From Prinia subflava (Eukaryota > Chordata > Aves > Passeriformes > Cisticolidae), in assembly GCF_021018805.1 (NCBI RefSeq), contig NC_086247.1:146779285-146843284 (forward strand): a stretch of DNA of 64,000 bases, read 5' to 3'. Positions 40,501-50,066 of the stretch are shown here, piece after piece. The position numbers and the translations under genes are program-made. The notes under the pieces are model-generated. The model ran no database searches, was not told where the DNA came from, and saw only the letters and a list, made by a program, of their open reading frames with translations. Within the stretch, counting starts at the first letter, position 1, and each line of letters starts with the position of its first letter.

Positions 40501-41982
40501 AGCTGCCATAAGACTCCTTCTCTGTGACCCTGGTCACAGCATAAGTGTCTGTCTTGCAACTGCTACCAGGTCATACTTTTTCTTTTGCCAAAGGCTGGCC
40601 TTATAAATAAAAGTCTTTTTTAGCTCCCCATAGCCAGAGGCACTGCAGGACACTTGAATTCATCTTCACAGACACAAACTGTACAGACTGGGCTCTGCAA
40701 ACTCTGCTTATACCCTTGAGGAGGGACAACAGGCAGTAACAAGCCTCCTGCTGCTGCTGGACTTCTCCCTGTGCCCTGCCAGAACAGGAGGAAAGCAGCA
40801 GGCACAGGGATCCTGTGCAAACCTCCTGTGGGTTCTGCTCACCAAGTGTCCTCAGATCTAGGGCTTGGAGACTGCAGCAACATCTGTAATTGCTCATTCT
40901 GCATGGGTTACCTTTCTCCTCTGACCAAAATACCACAGCTACGTTCTTTTATAGAGAGTTTGAGCTTATTTTAATGGAAAATAAGGAACACAAGCATACT
41001 TCTGACATAAACAGTTTAAAATTAATGACTGTGGTATAACTGGAGCTGAGGTTACCAGGCATTCCCCACTGCTGCATTTCCATTTCATGTAGCTCTGTAC
41101 ATCCAAGAGAGAAAGCCTGGGGAGAAATTTGCATTTGCTTTTGAGGTCTGCCTAGACTGAAATTTGCTTGAAATGCTGGAGCAGATGCTATTGACAAATA
41201 CAGAAAAGAAATATAAAAAGCCCCAAACCACCCCCTCCCTGAAAAATTATAGTGAAATCATTAAGATACTACAGTCCTTCCTTTTGGATGCTTTAACCTC
41301 CCTTTTGCTCAAAGCAAGCTCCAAAGCCCTGAAGAGCTAGAAGGAAACATCAGACAGTTGAAATGTCACAGGAAAACTGTCAGAAATGAGTGCTAGATAC
41401 GGGAAAGACTTAAATGTGCCAGACTTCACAATTAGTTTTACACCTGTAAGAATATCCATGGTGATAACTGAACAATTTTTAGTCTTAAAGCCCCTGGGGC
41501 CCAGAACCAGAAATTGCAATAGCTCACAAGGCTGAGCCACAGCAGACCATAGAGCTGACACGAACTGTCCATGTGCCACCTCAGCCTCCAATTTTCCATC
41601 TGCAAAGTGAACATAATAAATGCAGTTTTAAAAGGCACAGAGACTGCAGCTCCTGGAAGGGTCTAAGTAATAGTTGAGTTCTACTAACAAGCACCTCATT
41701 CAGAGGAAAACAATTTATACTTCGTAAAAGATAAACAATTAAAACCCATATTCAGTTTCCCTCAGCCAAGAGTGACAAAATTGTTTTTTTTTTTTTCAAA
41801 TTCCCTCACACACTTCAGTACCTCTGCATAAACTTTAATGTTTTCAGAGTGAATGAGGACCAGACCCCTCTCTGCCTCTACCCCACCCTCCATATTGCAA
41901 GTTCCCTGAGGTTTAAAAACTACATTAATCTTTGCTATAATCTTTGGGAAGACTTTCAAGTAATATTTTAACAAAATAAATT

Positions 41983-42026
41983 ATGAAATATCTCTAAATT
42001 AAACCATGAAATATCTCTAAATTAAA
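41983..42026 (+). repeat. Tandem duplication of a 23-mer
   Basis: ATGAAATATCTCTAAATTAA begins at 41983 and again at 42006, with no mismatch over 21 bases, so the duplication is recent. Confidence 0.9.
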
Positions 42027-45000
42027 GTGCTTAAAAAAATAAGATGTGATTAAAGCTCTGGTTGCACGTTGGAAATTTAGGTTCCCAAACACTCTACAGG
42101 TGGAAATGCTGTGAAGGACTTCCCTTTCCACTACAGACAAACCACTGCCCACTCCCCCTTCAGAACACTTTCCTGGATTGTACCACCACATTCTCCCTCT
42201 CTTCCCTTCTTCACAGCTCTGTGCTGCAAAAATCCCTGAGCTCAATGCTCATTCTGACTCTCTTTTATAGTTATATACTGGCAGTAAAGATTATGGCACA
42301 GTGATCTATTCCTCTAGATGAATGCATGCACTCAAAATATGCTTTAACTCAGTTAACTCACCCACACTGAATCTTACCAGTACCAAACACCCACAATTTA
42401 ATGAATACATATAATATTTTCAAAGATGCATATATCAGTAAAAAAAAAAACCTGATCCAAAATGAGTACTTGTGCATCTAACTAAGAAATATATTTCAGC
42501 ATGTATATTTTGAAACAAATCTTTTGAAACACTTTGAAGCTACAAATCTAAATTATCTGTGTGTGCTTTTGAAAACACACTGTATCACAACCCACTATGA
42601 GTGGAAGAGGCTTTTGGGAAAACATTGGTTTATTTTTTTGCTTTCCTTTGGAAAAAAAAATGAAAAACATTCCCTTAGAAGGAAGGTTTGTTTCTTTCCT
42701 CCTTCTTCCATGTCTGAATAAGGGGCCACTAAAACTACTGCTGAACCGTTTCTCATGAGCTTTGAAAACAAATATTTCTCCCTGGAGGTGAAAAAGAGAG
42801 GTATAAAATTGCCACCAGCTCCATCAGGGCTGGAGAAGGCAGTAAGGAGCTGAAGAACCCCCACGTGCAGGTGTGAGTGTGTAAACACGGGGGTGGTTGA
42901 TGCTCTCCTGTAAAAGGAAAAGCCAGGCTCTCCTCAGGAGGAGCAGTGTGATCGCCACACGCTGCCACCCCTTGGTCACGGGATGGAAACGCTCGCACCT
43001 CTCGGCAGCGTGCTGGGAATCTTCCCACACGCCAGGCAAAAATCCCGGGAAAACCAACCTGCAGCTAATGAGCTGGAACAGGAGAACTTGCTGCACCAGC
43101 ACAAGCATAAATATATTAGCCCAAAGTAATGTAAAGCTTTTTATTTCAAGGGACAAAATCTGCTGACTCCCAAAGAGCATCTTCCAAGCTGTGGTGTACA
43201 CCCTAAGGACTGCCTTCAGTCTGTCCCTTGCAGAAACTAAAATACACAAATGGGTGGAGAACAGCACACACTCACAGATTTTATTTTAATTTTTCCCCAC
43301 CTCCTATGTCTTTGAAAGCCCCTTGGAAACCAACCTGAGCTGCTCCAACCCTGGGCTCAGTCTCTGCTTTCTGCACTCAAGCTCCCAGCTCAGAAAGAGA
43401 AACAACATGAGCTGAGTACTCTACGTGAGGTATCCCAACCTATGGCACAGTTCACTACTATTGGAGAGATGATTCAGTCTCTTCACACAGTTATTCCTGA
43501 ATACTTTAAAAAACATTCTCTCTGGCAGATTTTTTAGTGGGTGCATCATCATCATGGCTAGTGAAGTCTGCAGAAACAGAGGCGGATTTTAAACTGGCAG
43601 CAAATATCATGTTTGGTTAATTATAGATACAGCCATAAAGCAAAGTATAAAAAGTGTATCACCTGCAGATCAGTGTCCAGTATTCGATAATCACAAATTA
43701 TATAATGAGCTCCTGTGCAAATATAACCCATGATTTTAGTAAGGTTTATAACTATTCCTTTTGAAGGAAGTAAGCTGCAAGTTTTATTCGTTTCAAAAGG
43801 TGAGCTCACAGAATGTCAGCAGGGCCTGACTATTTCCATGGAAATAACCATTCTTGCTCTCTGCATCTTAATGGCTGGAGGATGGCTGAGTTCAGCATCC
43901 AAGAACTCACCAAGAAGAGGCAGAACAGGAGATTCTTACAGCCTTAAACAGTTGGTTTTGCCCATAGACACAGCAGTACAGATATATAGAGAGACATCTG
44001 GTTACAATTCAACTTGTTATAGCTTACAACAAAGTTGGGGTTTCTGCAGTCCCACAAACCCCTCTATGCAGTCAATTCATTCATCTCTTCAGGAGAAGAA
44101 CAGCCCACCTTTGAAATGCCTGTTGTCTACAGTGCAGGCCTCAACATTTCTGAGGGTTCTGTCCTTGACACACATTTCTAGGAGGCAATCTCTCTCCCCA
44201 TTAGACAAATAATGAACTGAAAATTAACACTTTCAATTACATGCAACAGCAAGTCTGATGTACCAAATTACTTTTTTTTTTTACATTGATGGCTTTGATT
44301 CTCACTTTCTCAGACTCACTCTGTTAACAGAAGATATTTGATTTACTAAATCCTTAATTTATCCAAGCACAAAATACAGTTTTACTGAGGCATCTCAAAA
44401 TGATCTCTATTTATACCTGAATGAAATGAATGAATTAAAAACTTCTCAAAAGATAAATAGGCCTGAATAATCAATCACAGAACTCATAAAGTATAATATA
44501 TAGCCAAACATAGTTTTAAGCAAATGCAGAAAAGAAAGAAATATGCAGAATTAAGTTATTGAAAGGCTATGCAGAGGAATGAAAGCTTTTGTACTTTGGG
44601 ACTGGCTTTTTTTGTATGCTTAAGTCTCCTATAAAAGCCAGTAAGACTTTTGGCTAAACAACGAACCTGTAAGAATGCAGCATGTGTCTTTTCACATAAA
44701 AAAATATGATGTTTCACTGGAAGATTCAATATTTTCAACAGATAACTTATCATACAAAATTCACTTTAAAAAGTACTTCTGTGATCACTGTTTTACAGTC
44801 AGTGCCATATAAAATGGATCAATATTCCACATTACAGGAAAGTGTTGAATTTTTTATGCACCTGATTAATGCATTGTTATCATCCCAGTAATTAAAAGGA
44901 GCGGCATTACACACAATCAGCATGATACATCTTACTCAGCACCTCCTGGCAGTTGCCTGCAAAAATTAAACTCATTAATCACTGTGATGCCACGAAAGAA

Positions 45001-46445
45001 GCCTGGAAAAGATGAAGAAGCTCTATTTTATGGGAAAAACGTTCTCAATTCAACGTGTAGGAGAAAATCCCTTCCACTGTACAATATGTGAAGCATTTAT
45101 CTCATCAGTCTAAGAGGTAAACCAATCAAAATTACCACTTAAAAGCTAACCTCATCAATCTAAAAGAAGAGAATTATGCTAACAAAATTTCTCATAACCT
45201 GCTATACCACACTAAACTGAATGAAGAGTTCTCACAGATGTTTCCTCATCTAAATAAATGTAGTGAAATCTAATCTTATAAAAAGGTAAATATGTCATCT
45301 GAATTTTGTTTCGAGCTGGTGCAATAACTTTAATATCAATAATGCCAGAGAGCCAACTAGGAAATGTTTTTCTGGAGTCATTTATACAGAACCTAGTTTC
45401 CTTGTTACTCCTCCTGCAAATAACATGTGTGTCTCGTCAGACAAACAATTAACATGAAAAATTTGCAAGACTTTATCCAGGTTTTGTTCAGCAGCTAGGT
45501 CTACTATATACATATTTTCTCATATACCTGCTATGAGTTGAATAATAGTAAAAACTATTTAAAATTCTACAGAATGCTGTGACCTCTACTTTGCTTTTTT
45601 AAAATGTTACTAAGCAATGTTCTCAAGTGTGTCTCAATGGTGTCTGTAAGTCAGCAGTTGTCATATAAAGTCATTATTGGTTTTGATTTGAATTTTGTTA
45701 GGGAGGAACTACCTCCTCTTTAACTCTGTGTAGGTTTCAAGTAGTATTTTTCCACCAGTAGTACTTGCAGTGGACAGAATGCTTACTTACAATGCTGTGA
45801 CCTTCAAAGGCAAGATCCTGCCTTTCCTTCTGTTTTGTCCTGCACTGAGGTCTGTGCTGGAGCTTAAAAATGCAGTGCTGAGTGCAGCACACATATTTCA
45901 ATAGGAAAAGTCATCATCAGTAACCCATAAAATACACTCAGTTCTCTTCCTATTATTAATCACATGACAAAGTTAGGAACAGAACAGTCTCATTCTCAGG
46001 TTTGTTTTGATATTTCTAAGTGTGGGAAGGGACAAAACCCTTTGTTTCTTTATGTTTAAGTTCTGGGATTTCCTATTACATTGATGTCAAAAGATGAAAG
46101 GCAAGGTGAATGTCTCACTTGTGCAAAATAGAAAACAGAAGTCTTATCTTAGGAAAGAGTTTCCAATGCTGTCTCCTTAAGCCCTTCCCCATGATGAACA
46201 ACAGCACCTTCTCCTGACACCCTGCACAAACAGACCACTCTCCTTGTACTTCTCCCATGGTCTCTGGCAGCTCCCTGCCTTACTTTTCCCCTTTCCTCGA
46301 GGGTCTTATCCCCAGGGCTGCATTTGCTCCTACTGAGTGAGCCTGACTGCTGCCACTCTGTCTCTGCTGATCTCGCCTCAGACAAGGGCGGGAGGTCACT
46401 GTCAGCTCGCCTCGGCACGGGTCCTGGGAGTGTCTGGGAGAGCAA

Positions 46446-46993
46446 ACAGCTCCTCCTCCCTGGGTCAGGAGGGGTTCGGCACCACGGACAGCTCCTTCTG
46501 ACCCGGGACAGAGGGGTTCTGTACCATGGACAGCTCCTTCTGACCCGGGACAGAGGCGTTCGGCACCTCAGACAGATCCTTCTGAGACGGGACAGAGGGG
46601 TTTAGCACCATGGACAGCTCCTTCTGACCGGGGACAGAGGGGTTCAGCACCTAGGACAGCTCCTGACCCGGGACAGAGGGGTTCAGCACCTAGGACAGCT
46701 CCTTCTGACCCGGGACAGAGAGGTTCGGCACCATGGACAGATCCTTCTGACCCGGGACAGAGGGGTTCGGCATGCGGACAGCTCCTTCTGACCCGGGACA
46801 GAGGGGTTCGGCATGCGGACAGATGCTTCTGACCCGGGACAGAGAGGTTCGACACCATGGACAGCTCCTTCTGACCCAGGACAGAGGGGTTCGGCATGCG
46901 GACAGCTCCTTCTGACCCGGGACAGAGGGGTTCGGCACCGCGGACAGCTCCCCCTGTCCCGCTCCGCTCCGGTTCAGCACCGCGGACACCTCC
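46446..46993 (+). repeat. Minisatellite of about 13 units, 39-42 bp, each junction an RE1/REST-like motif
   Basis: Units begin with ACAGCTCC or a close variant at 46446, 46488, 46530, 46572, 46614, 46656, 46695, 46737, 46778, 46819, 46861, 46902 and 46944, and a decayed one starts at 46986. Periods are 42, with one of 39 (a three-base loss in the unit at 46656) and three of 41. Each unit carries the block CTGACCCGGGACAGAGGGG or a variant. Each junction reads TTCNGCACC, two bases, then GGACAGCTCC, close to the REST/NRSF element consensus. The array lies in DPP6 intron 1, about 2.1 kb downstream of the donor. Open frames through it on both strands are a by-product of periods divisible by three and show no protein similarity. 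Confidence 0.95.
46475..46993 (+). promoter_or_regulatory. Array of 13 candidate REST/NRSF (RE1) sites
   Basis: Motifs start at 46475, 46517, 46559, 46601, 46643, 46682, 46724, 46766, 46807, 46848, 46890, 46931 and 46973, all on the plus strand. The best matches are 46601-46621, 46643-46663 and 46682-46702, which keep the A at position 4 of the left half and a full GGACAGC right half. 46973-46993 has a perfect left half, but its right half reads GGACACC. Those at 46766, 46807 and 46890 lack one spacer base. REST is the zinc-finger repressor that silences neuronal genes outside neurons, and DPP6 is a neuronal gene, so the placement makes sense. Binding itself is inferred from motif likeness only. 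Confidence 0.65.
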
Positions 46994-48439
46994 AGCCGTC
47001 CCGCCCCCCCGCCGGTGCCGCGGCCGGACCCCCGCTCCCTGAAACCCGCGATTTAAAGAGCATTTCCACTGGTTTGTCATGACTTCATCCTCCCGACCTG
47101 AACGACCCTCTGCCGGAGACCACCAGTGCAGGTTGCCCTCGTGGAAGCGAGCACCTGGGAACTGCAGACCCTGCCCAGGGGACTTTCTCAGACAGGCTGC
47201 CCCCTTTAGAAACAAGTCACACTAAGTGTCCACGTGAGTTTAGAAGTCGCCTCCAATCCCTGTTTCTGGCCACACTTTTTTGCACTTTGTTGCAGAAGAC
47301 ACTAGGAAGGCACAGACACACAGACAGCAGTGCCCAGCAGTACTCTTGACCCACACAACTCTGAGGGGATGGGGTGGGGAATGAGGGGAAGAAAAAAAAA
47401 AAAAAAAGGAAAAAAAGAAAGAAAGAGAGAAAAACTTTCCATTTAGAAGTTAAAGGATATTCTCATTAATATTATTTTGGAGCCTGTCAGCAGAAATCAC
47501 TCGCACATGCTAAACTGCAGGCTTTCCTCTGCTTCCGGACTCAGCGCTTCTGGTGACCAGAGAAGCGGCCCCAGACATCTGCTGTCTCCAAATCCAGGAA
47601 AGGGAGATTAAAACAATGAGGAAAATGTGCCTGAGCCCAGCCCTGGAGGTGGCACTCCACTGGCTCGCAGCGACATCTAGAGCCCAGCACACCGCCGGGA
47701 AGGGCCCCGTGTCCCCAACCTCGCCGGGAGAGAGTCACCCCTGGGTGCGGGCGCCGGGAAAGGGGCCCGGTGTCTTCGTGCTGTTGGTCAGGGCCAAGGA
47801 GCAGCAGTGCCAAAATCATTGCTGTGAGCGGGTCACAGGGAAGAGTCAATTCAGGTCCCTGTCACTGCTGTCCCCCGGGGCTGTCAGCGTTCAGTCACCT
47901 CAGGGAGAGGTTTAGGTCGATTGGCCCCATCGCTGACAGAAGTGCACTTGCTCTATGGACCACAAAAGCCTTTACAAAGGGACGGGAGGAGGGACAGGGA
48001 TTTAAAAGATAATCCGAGGACATTTCCCTGCATACACAACTCTCTCCTCTGAGTGAAGCAGCCCTGCTGTTGTGGCTTGAAGCTGTGCCTTGCTTGGGAA
48101 GGCTCCCAGAGCCAAAGCTAAACCCTGCTGCAAAGCTAACGCGTCCCACTCGGGCAAGAAGTATTTTTAACAGACACAAACATTATTCCCAACTGCAGCC
48201 ATTTGCTTCCCCTTGTGTGTGCTTCCAGAGGCAAAACACACTCAAATCCCTCTGCAAACCTAACACCAGCCAGCGATGCGGAGCCACATGTTTTGATCTA
48301 TCACTGGCACTTGTTCCCTCAGTCTTCCTGCTTTCCAAATCCCCTGTCCCCCTCCTCAGCACCCCGAAAGAAGCAGGAGCAATGGACACAGCCTGGTCCA
48401 ACTCCATCGGACACAGCAGGCAGCCGGCGGCCTGGATTA
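46994..48439. other. CpG-richer intron shore between minisatellite and island
   Basis: CpG is raised near 46994-47040 and 47530-47940. There is no recognisable exon. A plus-strand frame of 187 codons starts at 48070 and runs into the island up to a CAG/GTGAGG donor-like site at 48629/48630; it has no family likeness. Confidence 0.6.
47391..47435. repeat. A-rich / (GAAA)n purine tract
   Basis: A run of 16 A is followed by GGAAAAAAAG, GAAA and GA units. This is simple purine sequence between the minisatellite and the CpG island. Confidence 0.85.
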
Positions 48440-48714
48440 GTCACTCGTTACTAGGGCGATATGCAGATGCACCCTTTGAAGTCGCTGCTCTCGGAGGCAG
48501 CGCGGGAGCGGAAGGTGCGCGGCCGAAGTTTGCGGCTTCCCCGCGGGGCTCTGCCGGGGGCAGCGGGGAGGGGGCAGAGAGAGACCCAGAAACGGCTCCT
48601 CAGGGGTTAAAAAGTTTCCCTGCTGCCAGGTGAGGGGGAGGCTGCCAGGAAAGCGAGGAGGGAGAGAGAAGGTGAGGACTTCTGCCCCGGGAGAATGTTA
48701 AAGGCTAAAACACG

Positions 48715-48750
48715 AAATAATAATAATAATAAAATTTAAAAAAAATTAAA
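48715..48750. repeat. (AAT)n and A-rich patch in the CpG island
   Basis: About six AAT units are followed by AAAATTTAAAAAAAATTAAA, an AT island inside otherwise GC-rich sequence. Confidence 0.85.
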
Positions 48751-49132
48751 AGGGGGGTGGGGAGCCTTGTGGCGTAGCTTGGGGGCCATCGGACGGAGCT
48801 GGCACTTGGTGTTCCCGGAGGTGCTGACCCCGCGCCGCCCAGCCCCGCTCCCCGGGAGCGGAGAGCCGCGCAAGGCGCTCGGTACCGGGGAGAGCCGCGG
48901 GGACAGCGCGGTGCGGGCGAGCCCGGCTCCCCTCGGCTCCCAGCGGGCTCCGTCCCGTACCACTGCCGGCACTTCAGGGCACGAACAGGAGCGCCAAGAC
49001 CCGCCTGGAAGAGCGGACAAACCGCAAGGAATCGCTGCCAGCTTAGAGGGGCACACAGCCATCCCGCAGGACAGGGGGCGGGGAGGGGGGGGCACCCAAA
49101 ACCCAGCCCAACCCCACGCGAACGGCACCGGC

Positions 49133-49138
49133 GCTTAC
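49133..49138 (-). other. DPP6: 5' splice donor of DPP6 intron 1
   Basis: On the minus strand the exon ends GAGGAT and the intron begins GTAAGC, a good match to the vertebrate donor consensus at +1 to +5. Reading through the donor continues only about 30 codons without family similarity (VSAGAVRVG and on), which supports splicing here. The matching acceptor lies left of the window. Confidence 0.9.
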
Positions 49139-49339
49139 ATCCTCCTCCTCGCAGTCACTTCGCGACTGGTACTGGAAGCGGGGCCGGCTGCCTTCCTGTT
49201 GCAATGGACGCGGGGTCTTGCCGGCAGCGCCGTCCTCCTCGCTGCTCTGGGCGCCCAGGAGGTGACTCGCTTCGGGGGGAACCGGGAACGAGCGGGAGGT
49301 GTTGATCTTCCCGCTGAACCGCTGGTACAGTGAAGCCAT
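49139..49339 (-). CDS. DPP6: DPP6 first coding exon (long isoform N-terminus)
   Basis: This exon encodes residues 1-67 of the long isoform of dipeptidyl-peptidase-like 6. DPP6 is a catalytically inactive, single-pass type II membrane protein that binds Kv4 (KCND) channels in neurons, aids their surface delivery and speeds their gating. The reading frame opens MASLYQRFSGKINTSRSFP, followed by PPEASHLLG and then RPRFQYQSRSD plus an acidic run EEED, all of which I recognise from the cytoplasmic tail of mammalian DPP6-L. The exon ends after a complete codon (GAT, phase 0) at a GTAAGC donor. This fits the known family structure, in which alternative first exons join a shared exon starting ELVGSNPP just before the membrane segment. 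That shared exon is not in the window. The Gly/Ala-rich linker seen in mammals is missing, so this tail is shorter. The start is the first ATG in frame; its context has T at -3 and G at +4, so it is moderate. Identity is near certain; transcript structure is inferred. Confidence 0.95.
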
Positions 49340-49990
49340 GAAGTCAATCCGCGGGAAACGAGGGAGAGGGAGGGAAAGAGAGCCGCTTCTTTTTTTCTTC
49401 CCCTCCTCTCTTCTTTTTTGGCTACAGCATGCTACACGCGGGTGAGGATCAGTCCCACATCAGTGGGAGGGAGAGCGAGGGATCCTGCTCCCCGCTCCGG
49501 GGGGTTCGAGAGAGCAGAGACGGGGGAGTGACGAGAGGAAGAAGAGAGAAGATAGACAAATAAATAATAAAACGCAATCGAGCCGTAACACCACAGGCCC
49601 CGGGAACGCTGCACCATCCAGTGTTGGGAAGGAAAAAAAAAAATAGAAGAGAAAAAAAAAGAACCAAAACACTCCACGAAGACGTACCCCCGATAATGGC
49701 GCCTGAGTGGATCAGCATTAAATGTGCTTTGGGGGTGTGCGTGTGTGTTTGCAAAAGCAGGGAAAAAAAAAGAAAGGGAAGGGGGGCTGGCTCAGTCGCT
49801 GGCTGTCAGCGGCTCCCCAGGCAGAGGTGGCGGAGCAGTCGCCTCCGAGGTCGCATACCAACAGTGTGCACAAGCGAGAGGCTGAGTGACAGAGTGTGTG
49901 AGACGGAGTGGAAGGGGCTGGGAAGCCTCATTCAAAGCACGTTGCTCTTCTTGGGAAGGAGGGCTCTTCTACGATCATCTCCTTTTCGGT
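49340..49990 (-). promoter_or_regulatory. DPP6: DPP6 5' leader and proximal promoter (limits approximate)
   Basis: This is the stretch directly upstream of the DPP6-L start codon on the minus strand, inside the CpG island. No TATA box is evident, as is usual for CpG-island promoters, and the transcription start cannot be placed from sequence alone. It holds a purine-rich stretch near 49389-49420 and a long pyrimidine tract (minus strand) at 49619-49670. It also holds GC-rich sequence around 49780-49870 that could be leader or core promoter. Minus-strand ATGs at 49428-49430, 49458-49460, 49615-49617 and about 49713 would be upstream start codons if transcription begins far enough upstream. Confidence 0.6.
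49422..49430 (-). other. Minimal upstream ORF (ATG CTG TAG) in DPP6 leader
   Basis: On the minus strand ATG is followed by one codon and a stop, 83-91 nt upstream of the main start codon. If it is inside the mature leader it would be a two-codon uORF. A three-codon uORF (ATG TGG GAC TGA) lies just upstream at 49449-49460, and a roughly 61-codon one spans 49432-49617. Whether ribosomes meet them depends on the unknown transcription start. Confidence 0.45.
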
Positions 49991-50043
49991 ACCTTCTGGG
50001 GCTTTTTCCTGCCTATTTTTTTTCCCTCCGCGGGGAAACAACT

Positions 50044-50066
50044 AAAAAAAAAAAAAAAAAAAAAAA
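50044..50066. repeat. Poly(A) tract, 23 bases, in the promoter region
   Basis: An uninterrupted run of 23 A (poly-T on the DPP6 sense strand), between the putative leader and the GC-richest dome. Such tracts disfavour nucleosomes; any role here is inferred. Confidence 0.9.

Larger units (their letters stand above)
37414..46445. other. Intronic block without recognisable gene
   Basis: AT-rich intron. 38860-39080 and 44860-45080 are non-repetitive, with several ATTA/TAAT motifs, and are candidates for conserved non-coding elements. 43730-44212 holds a 160-codon plus-strand frame with no family likeness. CpG content begins to rise near 46280. Confidence 0.65.
1..49138 (-). other. DPP6: DPP6 intron 1 (5' portion, continues left of window)
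   Basis: Because exon 1 is read leftwards and no shared exon (ELVGSNPP region) appears to the left, the whole stretch from the donor to base 1 is inferred to be intron 1. DPP6 is known for very long introns at its 5' end in vertebrates, so about 49 kb without an exon is expected. I looked for the short alternative first exons of the S type (MTTAKEP-like) on the minus strand and did not see one. Short non-coding exons cannot be excluded by eye. Confidence 0.85.

Noticed and set aside
43730..44212. 160-codon plus-strand frame
   Set aside because: No recognisable family. It opens with a non-ATG codon and lies antisense within intron 1.
46568..47215. 215-codon minus-strand frame with repeated PLCPGSEGAV-type words
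   Set aside because: It is the minisatellite read in a frame kept open by a 42-bp period. It has no family likeness and is broken in register by the 41-bp units.
1..49138. Short alternative DPP6 first exons (S type and others)
   Set aside because: No MTTAKEP-like start or ELVGSNPP-like shared exon was seen on the minus strand. They probably lie further left, beyond the window.
48767..49333. 188-codon plus-strand frame over DPP6 exon 1
   Set aside because: It is antisense to a confidently identified coding exon in GC-rich DNA, with no independent similarity.
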